This document shows, one piece after another, positions 55,579-64,000 of a DNA stretch of 64,000 nt. Source of the stretch: Actinernus sp. WN-2022 (taxonomy: Eukaryota > Cnidaria > Anthozoa > Actiniaria > Actinernidae); the NCBI GenBank assembly GCA_030867875.1, contig JAOWCC010001634.1:101163321-101227320 (forward strand), read 5' to 3'. The position numbers and the translations under genes were made by a program. The notes beneath the pieces were generated by a model. That model saw nothing but the letters and a program-made list of their open reading frames with translations, was not told where the DNA came from and searched no databases. The first letter of the stretch is position 1; each line of letters starts with the position of its first letter.

Positions 55579-57144
55579 CCTCAAATTCAATTGCCCTATT
55601 TAATAATGGTGTCACATGATAGACACAGCTGCCATCTTAGGGGGTCAAAACACTCCTCTTTAACAACAATACAATACAAAATAAAGCTGTTCTGCCATAG
55701 ATTGCCTTCCTTCAAATTGGCTAATTTTCCCAATATAATAAGAATGGTGGCTTTCATCTATTTGTTTTGATGTGATGTCAATGAAATAGGGCAATCGATT
55801 TCACTGAGCTGGTCACAGGAGTGATTAGCCTATGGAAGTTGACAGTATAATATATTGCTACCTAGATTGTCCATTGATAAAATATCAAATCACTGAGATA
55901 GCTGGTAGACATTTCTGGTTCACTCTGTACTAATAAGGGGACAAGGGTTGTTCTTTGGACAATCAATAACACCTTTATGCTCTTTCATAGGTTTACACAA
56001 TACAATACTTTCTTTAACAAGGAGGACATACTTAGCTACAAGCTAGTTTACAGAGTTCCACAAATAAATTTTAAAAAAGAAACATAATATATAATTTAGA
56101 GATTAACAATTTAATTAATTTTAATTTAATAGGTTTCTTGCACACTGAGCAATGGGGTTTTGCCTTGGTTTTTGTGGGCCTTACAGCAGGTGGAACTGGA
56201 ATTTCTGGCCTTACAGCAAGTGGAACTGGAACTTCTGGCACTAAAATACAAAAATAACAATTATTATTAAGTTAGTTATGGGTATATATATATTGGTTTA
56301 TGGTAAATAAAGCACTGGTTTCGTTTCAAATACAAACTTACAGTGTAATATTATATGTTTCCAGCTGGTATTTTAATATTTTGTTTAGTCTCTAAAGACT
56401 AAACAAGCAGTATACCTTTATATTACATGTCCAACAGTTTGATACATGTGGTGTTATTGGAGGACAAACACAGAAGGTGTGATTAGCACAGACTCGATTT
56501 TGTTTGAATATTTTCAGAATTTGAATAGTTTCTTTTGTGCAAAAAAATATTTTATACAAAACAATTTGAATTACCTGGAGCTGAAGGGGGAACATCTATA
56601 ACAGTCATCCTTTGTTGTCTCTTCTGGGTTGCTTCTGCCCTTGGCTGCTTGTTGAGCATGGTGTCCTGTCCATAGGTGCAGGTGTCATCTAAAGAAAGTT
56701 GTCTGATTTATTCACGGTTATTTCCCTTATGAATTGCGGTCGTTTCGCCAACGAGTCGATTCGCCAACGGTCAGTTCGCCAACGTCTTAAGTCGATTCGC
56801 CAACGTCTTAAGTCGATTCGCCAACGTCTTAAGTCGATTCGCCAACGTCTTAAGTCGATTCGCCAACGGTTTACTTAACACAAGAATTGTTGTACGCTTC
56901 TTACTCTTATATAGTTTTAAAGGGATATAGAGTGCCAATGACAGTTTCATCACGCGTTTCTAGGCATTTCAAAATGATCCAATAATTTCTTTATTTGAGA
57001 TAAAACACCATTTTAGGGGGTGGGGGAGGGAGTTACGCATTAGTTAAGATACAAGGATACAAACTTATTAATTCATATTAACACTTCACCTTTATTTGAA
57101 AATTTTAAAAATATTTACAAGCATATGTATATTAATTTAACATT

Positions 57145-57952
57145 TCACTCAGTGCGAGCTGGACCATTGAGCTTGGAGCATGCCTTCAGTAGCTGGGCCG
57201 CAGTCTTCTGTCGTTTATCGTACTGGTCCCAGTGCGTAAACAGCTTTGACTGGAGCTGGCGGTATTTCTTCCTCTGGATGCGCTTCAGCTTTTCGTCCGA
57301 GACAAGACGAATGTTAAGAGAAACCAATCTGGCTTCTCGATGTAGTAGCTGGACGCAGGTGTAGAATGGTAGATGACAGCGTCCATTCGCTCTTCTGTTC
57401 AAGGCGTTATGCCATCCCTCGATGTCATTGTTGGTTCTTGTGGCCTTTCTGTACACTGACCAGTCCTTGGTGGGAAAGACTGTACTGTATACCCAGTTGT
57501 CCTTGATATAAGAAATCAGCAGTTTGAGGGGTGGTGTCACAGCCTGTAGGCAGAGCCTGTTAAAGATAGGCGCTATCTCTTGGTGAGGCAAGAATGGAAG
57601 TGCCATAAGCTTCCGCAAGTACAGGTAGGTGCCATTTTCCTGTACGTAGGGCACTTGGAGACCCAACTCTTGCACCTATTGAAGAGAAATAAAGTTGTGA
57701 GTAACTTTTCAAATGTTTCTGTGATGTTGTCTAGTGTTTCACTGCTTTCATCTGTCATTGGGGCAGTCGTCGTGAATTTGTCAGATTACTAACCTTCCTC
57801 CATAGGGCTTGAGTCCAGTGAAACACGCAACCCTGAAGCTGCACCTCTGGGAGAACAGACTTCAGAGCTGCCCACAGTGCCTTCTCAAAGTCTAACGTGA
57901 CCTGCCTGACGTTGGGTACGGTTGGAAGTAGTTCGATTACTTTACGTAAGAC
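57145..57952 (-). pseudogene. MULE transposase, C-terminal two exons
   Basis: Exon A (57,794-57,952, 53 codons, preceded by a ttttag acceptor) reads VTLDFEKALWAALKSV ... GCVFHWTQALWRK. This carries the D-x-E and C-x2-H elements of the MULE transposase domain. A 118-bp intron (GT...AG) follows. Exon B (57,145-57,675) continues in phase 0 with LPHQEIAPIFNRL, the DNWVYSTVFPTKDWSVY segment and TRTNNDIEGWHNALNR, typical of the MULE C-terminal region, and stops at TGA 57,145-57,147. The first catalytic Asp and the N-terminal part are missing; a 203-bp tandem repeat occupies that place. The remaining frame is uninterrupted. Confidence 0.8.
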
Positions 57953-57956
57953 CTAA

Positions 57957-58560
57957 AAGGACGCCATAACGAGTTGAATATCTTTTTCTCTAGTTTTGGA
58001 CTCTCTATTGAAATCGCATCGCTAAAATGCTTTAAAAGGGATAGTATACATTATAAGCTTTGAAATGATATAAGTTATGAGGTATTTTGTGGTGTAGAAG
58101 TCAGATAAGTTGTGAACTGAATTTTTATAAGTTCGGTCGGCTTTGGCGTCATAACAACCGAGGACGCCATAACGAGTTGAATATCTTTTTCTCTAGTTTT
58201 GGACTCTCTATTGAAATCGCATCGCTAAAATGCTTTAAAAGGGATAGTATACATTATAAGCTTTGAAATGATATAAGTTATGAGGTATTTTGTGGTGTAG
58301 AAGTCAGATAAGTTGTGAACTGAATTTTTATAAGTTCGGTCGGCTTTGGCGTCATAACAACCGAGGACGCCATAACGAGTTGAATATCTTTTTCTCTAGT
58401 TTTGGACTCTCTATTGAAATCGCATCGCTAAAATGCTTTAAAAGGGATAGTATACATTATAAGCTTTGAAATGATATAAGTTATGGGGTATTTTGTGGTG
58501 TAGAAGTCAGATAAGTTGTGAACATTGTGAACGTATTTTTATAAGTTACGGGGTCAGTTA
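57957..58560. repeat. 203-bp tandem repeat, three copies
   Basis: Copies start at 57,961, 58,164 and 58,367 (acgccataacgagttgaata), almost identical, with the last diverging after ~58,510. The unit begins where exon A's upstream intron should be, so it has expanded from the transposon's own sequence or replaced it. Confidence 0.92.
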
Positions 58561-58871
58561 GGTATTTCGTAGTATAGAATCAATCACAGTACTCATATAT
58601 GAAGTCGTTGTAGTCCTACTACGTTGGCGAATCGACTTAAGACGTTGGCGAATCGACTTAAGACGTTGGCGAACTGACCGTTGGCGAATCGACTCGTTGG
58701 CGAAACGACCGGATACCTTCCCTTATACTAAATAACAATATATTAAACATGCACTCTCTTAGTTTAAACACTTGTGGTGAAAAAATGTTCAGTACGTGGA
58801 ACCCGGTCATAATGAAGTTTTCTTCCTTTCCCTAGGAACTTCTTTATACATGCAGGTTCCACTGTATTGCT

Positions 58872-58976
58872 AGCCTCCTATAGTAGCCGTTTTGTAGCGC
58901 TTCAATTTCACTCCATTCCGGGGAATGGAGTGAACGGAAGCGCTACACAACGGCTGCTATAGGACTAGAAGGCTAC
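58872..58976. repeat. Palindromic fold-back, ~105 bp
   Basis: The left arm tagcctcctatagtagccgt ... cactccattcc mirrors ggaatggagtgaacggaagc ... ggctgctataggactagaaggcta, with few mismatches and almost no loop. It lies in the THAP gene intron between the MULE element and exon 1. Confidence 0.8.
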
Positions 58977-59317
58977 TGCAATCTGTATTGCCATGCAAAC
59001 TAAATACAAAAGCACTTACCAAAATCGGTGAATGGCTTATCGGTTTCGATGGCATGGACTGATGGAATAGGAACAACTCCATATTCAACCGACTTCAGTC
59101 TTGGCGTAGAGTCAAGGACTAAAGAAAATCTTATAAAGTCTTCCGGCTTCAGGAGTGGGTCCCACTTCGCTCGCTTTGTTCGCACGAACCTCAACTACTG
59201 GCGTCTTCTCTTCTTTGCTTCTGGCCGATCATCGCTAAAAACGGGACCTTGTGTTAGAGCTACCTTTTTTGAGTCTGGCTCATTCCTACAGCCCCCAAAT
59301 ACACATCTGTTTGGCAT

Positions 59318-59920
59318 TTCAAATCGAGTTATTCGCTCGGTTCGCTCTGTTTTTATCTATCTTTGTTGAATGTTGTTGGTTGTTCGCTTTCTCTCACTAC
59401 TATGACGTTTTCGTTCCCAGGCTACTTCCAGACTCCAGCTGACGGCCATTTGGGACAGGGTGCCCAAATCGGGTTGTTTTACAATGTTTGACCCCAGAAA
59501 TAAGGTCGAACTCTTATTTTTTTCCTTTTTTTCTCTTCGAATTATTGATAAGAAGGATGTAAAGAATTTATTTAAAATACTTCAAATTTGGGGTTATAGG
59601 CACTTTAACTCACGGCTCTCTGGAAGACCATATTTGTGAAGTGACTCCATGTTAAAATAAAGATGATGATGATGATGATGATGATACCTCTGTTAACTTA
59701 TAAGCTCCTCCTCCATGAACAATAGCACACATACACCTAATTAAGCATTGAAATTGAGCTTGCAGACACAATGCAAGAAGGGAAGCGGGAAGCTTTAGAA
59801 GTTTTGGTCGTAAACAATTTGGAAACAAAAGCATTACAAGACAAAGGGCCGGAAACCCGACTTCGTCATATACCGCCTATCAGTTTACAAGACAAAAGCG
59901 CAATTTCGATCCGACCGGAA
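59318..59920. other. Region between the THAP and H2A genes
   Basis: No gene was recognised. A (GAT)n microsatellite of about eight units lies at 59,662-59,686. The stretch should contain the upstream regions of both divergent genes. Confidence 0.4.
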
Positions 59921-59921
59921 C

Positions 59922-59929
59922 TATAAATC
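59922..59929 (+). promoter_or_regulatory. TATA box of the H2A gene
   Basis: TATAAATC in the context ggaactataaatcttc lies about 69 bp before the start codon, the usual place for replication-dependent histone genes. Confidence 0.65.
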
Positions 59930-59990
59930 TTCATTCAAATACACCGTAAGCTCATTCTAATCACACTTCTAGCCAAGTCCATTTCTAAAC

Positions 59991-60386
59991 ATGTCTGCCA
60001 GAGGCAAGGGGAAATCTAAAGGAACAAAGTCAAGGACTCGTTCGTCTCGTGCTGGTCTTCAGTTTCCTGTCGGCCGTATTCACCGTCACCTACGGAAAGG
60101 AAATTATGCAGAGCGTGTAGGGGCCGGTGCTCCTGTCTACCTGGCTGCTGTACTAGAGTATTTGAGTGCAGAGATACTCGAACTTGCTGGAAATGCTGCC
60201 CGCGACAACAAAAAGTCGAGAATCATTCCTCGCCATCTTCAACTGGCTGTTAGAAATGACGAAGAGCTCAACAGGCTACTACACGGAGTCACCATTGCTC
60301 AGGGCGGTGTAGGGGCCGGTGCTCCTGTCTACCTGGCTGCTGTACTAGAGTATTTGAGTGCAGAGATACTCGAACTTAAAGGATGA
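59991..60386 (+). CDS. Histone H2A with a rearranged C-terminus, 131 aa
   Basis: The first ~105 residues are a canonical H2A: basic N-tail, [20 protein letters not shown], the alpha-2 helix [36 protein letters not shown] and the acidic-patch DEEL, ending GVTIAQGG. The normal docking segment and tail (LPNIQAVLLPKK in the family) are absent. Instead a 71-bp block from 60,115-60,185 (encoding [20 protein letters not shown] and the next residues) is repeated exactly at 60,307-60,377, after which KG and a stop follow. The frame stays open. I see no histone stem-loop downstream. It could be a decaying copy or a real variant. The docking domain holds H2A to H3-H4, so a normal nucleosome role is doubtful. 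Confidence 0.88.
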   Translation: MSARGKGKSKGTKSRTRSSRAGLQFPVGRIHRHLRKGNYAERVGAGAPVYLAAVLEYLSAEILELAGNAARDNKKSRIIPRHLQLAVRNDEELNRLLHGVTIAQGGVGAGAPVYLAAVLEYLSAEILELKG

Positions 60387-60389
60387 CTT

Positions 60390-61030
60390 ATGTACAAGCA
60401 AAGTAAAATATCTGCAAACCACGTACACTTTTGAAGGTTGTCATTATCTGACTAATATAGCGCTGTTGAATCAGTCAGAATAACCGCAAAATGTGAGTAT
60501 ATTTTTTTATGGTGGACACCCGCGAAGGTATACGGTAACCTTAAAGCCTATTTTGGATAGTATTGGGTATTGAAAATGCCTAAGAAGAGAAAGTAGAAGA
60601 AACTACAAAGTAACCGAATTACTCTCACGCGTACTCATCATCGGTGAACTACCCATGCAAATAACTGATCTAAACAGCGATGCACGCTTACCCAGTGACT
60701 AAGCGAGTTCGACTTGGAGCAAGTCTAGGAACAACAGAACGAAGCTGTCAAAAAACTGGCAATTTGATTCACAGATAGCCCAAGCTTGGGATCTGTATAA
60801 TATTTAACAGCTTTTGTATGGGATTTTTTAGTTTTTCATGTACAACGTAAATCTTGAATAAAACTAGCCTGAATTTCAGCCGGGAGGAACGAAGCGGAGG
60901 AGACGGCTGAAATTCAGGCTAGAATAAAAATCGAGAAAAACCTATACAGTGTCTTCTTGTGTTCCTTAACTATGTCTGTGCCATGTTACTACTGAAATTT
61001 AACACTGATATTGAACGTCGACCGTTTCTC
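60390..61030. other. Region downstream of H2A with a small fold-back
   Basis: No gene was seen. A ~60-bp perfect-armed fold-back lies at 60,866-60,922 (agcctgaatttcagccg ... cggctgaaattcaggct). The same motif family recurs at 62,310-62,365 and, as a single arm, at 25,312. Confidence 0.6.
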
Positions 61031-62115
61031 CCAAGGAGAATGTTTCTGGAAATTTTCAGCCTAGGGTGATGAAAGTGACAGCTTCTGTCGGATATTCATC
61101 CGTACCGATGGGACTTGTCATCGAGATGTGCACGCTTCAGCATCGCAGCATCTCATGTCAAAGAGTATCGGTACTTTTCGTGTAGTCCAGTGTAGTGCGA
61201 GTTTAATGTTTGTAGTCAAACCGATCATTCGGAACCCTGCTAGCAGAGGTTCTTTTCTCTTACCCTCTCTTCTCCAGGAGAAAATAACTTTTCTCCCTCG
61301 TTAGTGGAGCTGGAGAGAGGGTCTCTGCTAGAAAAAGAGAAATTCCTGCGTTGTTGTCAATCAAAATGACCTACCGAAATGAATATATCGGTGGCAACCC
61401 ATAACAATAGACCTGCAAACATGGCCCGAAATACGGTGTTTGTATGGGAATACGATGCCAAATAATTTCCGTAAAATCAAATTTCTGAAATCTTCACTGT
61501 CTACAAGTAAAAGATTAACTGATCAAAATACGAGGGATCAGTAGCTGTGCTGGGAAGCGTGTAATCGTGGACCCTCAAATTTAGATCAGTTAATCTTTTA
61601 CCTGGTATCTTAAGTTTGCAGACAGTGAATATTACGAAAATTATTTGGCATCGGATTCACATACAAACACTCTATTTCGGGCCATGTTTGCACCCCTTTC
61701 AAAATGTCGAAATTAACCGCGAACTGGACTAAATGGCCCAACATCAAATTTACCAGTGGCCCGTACGGCCGGTACACTTTATTCAGCATAGTATTAAAGT
61801 TTGTATCAGTCCTGGCAAAGATCATATTTTTGAAGGTTTCCCGGCTAGTTCATCAGCGTACAATGAAGGGGTTTTAAGTTACCCGACATGGTGTCATATA
61901 ATTTATTTCAACACCTTCACAAAAAGTTCCTATAAGCTGTCGGCGTGGTAAGTTAATTCCTGCATGGACTATTTGTTTGTGGTAGAAATAAAGTCGCGCG
62001 GCTAGAACATGTGGTGATGTGGACATATGCGGGTGTTACACGGCGCAAGCTGTCACTTTCACCACCGTCAATGTTCTCCAGGAACGTTCTCCTCAGTAGA
62101 GCCGGAAACGGTATG
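61020..62115. repeat. Composite of nested inverted repeats, ~1.1 kb
   Basis: Outer arms of ~55 bp (ctcccaaggagaatgtttct ... gatgaaagtgacagcttctg against caagctgtcactttcaccac ... ggaacgttctcctcag) bound the segment. Inside lie a palindrome around gctagcagaggttcttttct ... gagagagggtctctgctag (61,239-61,331) and a larger fold-back at 61,414-61,692 that starts tgcaaacatggcccgaaata and ends in its complement. This looks like MITEs inserted into one another. Confidence 0.7.
61414..61692. mobile_element. MITE with ~120-bp inverted arms
   Basis: The left arm 61,414-61,535 and right arm 61,568-61,692 match as inverted repeats, sharing atggcccgaaata, gtgtttgtatg, gatgccaaataattt and taaaagattaactgatc. 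The spacer is short. No coding capacity. Confidence 0.78.
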
Positions 62116-62401
62116 ACTGAATGCGGTCTTTGTTTTCTCTGCTAGAAGTCTCCATTTTGAGTTACTACTTGAAGACATTGATACACGGAGAAAGAGCCGA
62201 GAAACGAGACGATCAACGCTACCTAATTATAAGTTAACTTTCCTCTGCTAGCGAGCAGTCTCCATTTTAGCAGTTATAGAGATCTCTGCTGGGAATCTTC
62301 AGTTAGCCTGAATCTCAGCCGTCTCCTCTGGTTCGTTCCTCCCGAGAGACGGCTGAAATTCTAATCTTCAGTATGTATAATTTGCTTGCAAATTACAAGT
62401 T

Positions 62402-62730
62402 CGGGAGCGAGTAGAGAATACCCGTCCATTTTTTGGAGTTTAATAAAATTAAATGTACCGCAGTCCCGCAGTGATCTCAAAGCCTTATGGTTAACTATGA
62501 ATCCTATAACATTTGAGAACGAATTGTATATTTGAATTAACTTTGAATCCTACAATCTTTTGAGAACGACAAAGTTATATATTTAAGTGCTACCGCAGTC
62601 CGCAGTCCCGTAGTGATCGCAAAGCCTTATGGTCAACTTATGGCTTCCTGTGTTTATCTGACGGACTGCGGTAGCAGTGAAAATATACAAGTTCATTGTG
62701 GACGGGTATTCTCTACTCTAGCCCAAGTTC
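62402..62730. repeat. Fold-back, ~330 bp
   Basis: Outer arms gggagcgagtagagaatacccgtcca and gtggacgggtattctctactctagcc face each other. Within them a taccgcagtc / gactgcggta pair and a duplicated cgcaaagccttatggt(t/c)aact block lie nested. Non-coding. Confidence 0.7.
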
Positions 62731-63086
62731 GTTTCGTTTCGCAAAATAAAGTAAGCTGCTTTTCAGCCGGTTAAAACAGCAAAATTTACAAAGAATGATG
62801 TATGGCTATGTGGCAAGATTGATGGAGTAAATATTCAATAACTTTATTAGCATTCCCATATACATAAATGGTATTGCTTTACAAGTAAATGAGCTGTCAC
62901 TAAGCGAACGATTTTAAATCTCTGTGGTACGTGTAAGCGATCGGTTTTTCCGATCAAATGCTTCAAAGATGAAGTATCCTACTTTTTTACATACAAATGG
63001 CTCAACATTGTTGAATAAGAACAAAATCTTGTGATCATTATCTAACTGTAGAAAATTGTGATAATGTGTACTGATCTCATCAATTA
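62731..63086. other. Non-coding stretch
   Basis: AT-rich, with no gene, RNA or repeat structure that I can support. Confidence 0.4.
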
Positions 63087-64000
63087 GTCAAGTCAAGTCA
63101 AGTCAAACTTTATTTAGACACGGTGATCTATCAGGTTAACTATACAAAAATACTAAAAGATATAAAATACCACAATTAAAAAAATATTCTTGCGCTAATT
63201 ATAATGTTTAAAACTACTGATATGTACATGTATGAAATATACAATAATAAAACGAAAAATCCCTGTTTTACAAAGATGCCGTGTTTGTTGTGAAATTGAA
63301 ACCTCGTATTTGAGCCTTGAAATTTATCAGCGATGGCGCTTGTCTTATTTGCACAGGTAAGTTATTCCACAAAGCTGCTCCGCTGTAACTAAAGCTCTTT
63401 TTGCCATAGTTGGTATGAGGCAGTGGAAGTATCAGCTTATTTTCCGAATTCCTTAGGTTATACTTTGAGTTGTTATTCCAATGGAATTTTGTGGTAAGGT
63501 AATCCGGAGTTTCGTTGTGCAAAGTTTTATAAACCATAATTGATTTAGCAATTTCCCGCTGATGGCTTAACCTTTCCCAATTGAGGGTTTGGAAAAGTTC
63601 GTCCGCGTGGCTATCATAAGTGGCAAAGGTTATGATACGCGCAGCGCGATTTTGTAGTTTTTGAAGTTTTTCTGAAAGGCCTTTACTGCAATTTCCCCAG
63701 ACAACATTGCAATAATCGAAGTGAGGTTGGATCAGGCCTTGAAATACAGTGAGTAGCGTTTCACGTGGGACGAAACTGCGAAAGCGCTTAATTGCACTAA
63801 TACCCGAAGCAATTTTCTGAGAAATCATTTTAATGTGACTTTCCCAGTTCAGATTCTGATCTATGACAACCCCAAGAGACTTGGTAGATGACACCTGTTG
63901 GATAGGGACACCATCAATGTCAAAACTGGGATCTTCATTCAAATGCACTAACCGCTGTCGAGAGCCAATAAGGAGAAATTCAGTTTTTGTCATGTTCAAT
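63087..64000 (-). mobile_element. LINE (CR1/L2-like) 3' part, runs off the window
   Basis: On the minus strand the frame 63,999-63,268 (243 residues shown, open at the window edge) contains MTKTEFLLIGSRQRL, SSTKSLGVVIDQNLNWESHI, QPHFDYCNVVWG, LQKLQNRAARII and, near the end, LRNSENKLILPLPHTN and SGAALWNNLPVQIR. These are the ordered C-terminal motifs of non-LTR reverse transcriptases. The catalytic YADD part would lie beyond the window. The 3' untranslated region ends in a short tandem (gtcaa)n tail at 63,087-63,106. The part seen has no stop, so this copy may be relatively young. Confidence 0.9.

Larger units (their letters stand above)
56731..58717 (-). mobile_element. MULE (Mutator-like) transposon, 1,987 bp
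   Basis: Both ends carry cggtcgtttcgccaacgagt in inverted orientation. Several tandem copies of a 21-bp unit (acgttggcgaatcgacttaag and its complement) follow inward. A 9-bp direct repeat ttcccttat flanks the element (56,722-56,730 and 58,718-58,726), the size expected of Mutator-family transposition. Inside lie two exons of a MULE-type transposase on the minus strand and a three-unit 203-bp tandem array in place of the transposase 5' part. The copy is therefore internally rearranged and probably depends on another source of transposase. Confidence 0.85.
56071..59317 (-). pseudogene. THAP-domain gene, three exons, premature stop
   Basis: Exon 1 (59,020-59,317) starts MPNRCVFGGCRN, the N-terminal C-x4-C of a THAP zinc finger. 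It continues RFVRTKRAKWDP, then KPEDFIRF and GVVPIPSVHAIE. Codon 41 is TAG (59,195-59,197) where THAP proteins usually have a Trp, and the internal C-x2-H pair before PEDF seems deleted. Exon 2 (56,575-56,688) encodes Gln/Arg-rich sequence ending VIDVPPSAPG. Exon 3 (56,071-56,240) has a PVPLAVRP repeat and CSVCKKP, ending at 56,071. Donors and acceptors are consensus and all junctions are phase 1, so the three-exon structure is well supported. THAP fingers bind DNA. A MULE element sits in intron 1. The stop codon and missing residues make loss of function likely. Confidence 0.7.

Overview
This is a eukaryotic nuclear window, most likely from a cnidarian (a stony coral or sea anemone). The evidence is degenerate LINE reverse-transcriptase tails, spliced THAP-type and MULE-type genes, a histone H2A gene with a TATA box, many fold-back elements, and an 18.97 kb Polinton (Maverick) whose accessory proteins look like those I know from cnidarian Polintons. 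The host assignment is inference.

Layout. 1-19,988: a satellite array made of a 184-bp monomer (A), a 329-bp diverged double monomer (B) and a ~391-bp form (C) carrying a 72-bp palindrome, arranged in nested higher-order repeats. 19,989-30,632: repeat-rich DNA with LINE remnants, a TTAA-flanked MITE, fold-backs, a 129-bp tandem array with CRE and E-box sites, and a 919-bp element in two intact copies plus an interrupted third. 30,633-49,598: the Polinton, with 316-bp terminal inverted repeats and (T)TAAGC target duplications. 49,599-53,100: two LINE tails and poly-G tracts. 53,154-54,597: pieces of a P2X7-like gene. 56,071-59,317 (minus): a three-exon THAP gene with a premature stop and a 1,987-bp MULE transposon in intron 1. 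59,991-60,389: a rearranged histone H2A gene. 60.8-62.8 kb: nested fold-back elements. 63,087 to the end: the 3' part of a LINE on the minus strand.

The Polinton carries a protein-primed-type DNA polymerase B, a retrovirus-like DDE integrase, a double-jelly-roll major capsid protein, a penton-like protein, a packaging ATPase, several membrane or unknown structural proteins, a Cys-rich protein, a TFIIB-like factor and an F-box/ankyrin-like protein. I found no maturation protease. The capsid and ATPase genes overlap by one base, the next gene pairs also overlap, and A/T-rich hairpins follow gene ends, so the layout is virus-like. The element is broken: an in-frame stop in the F-box/ankyrin gene, frameshifts in the TFIIB-like, polymerase and post-ATPase genes, and a 3,276-bp insertion in the ATPase gene that contains a 36-bp minisatellite.
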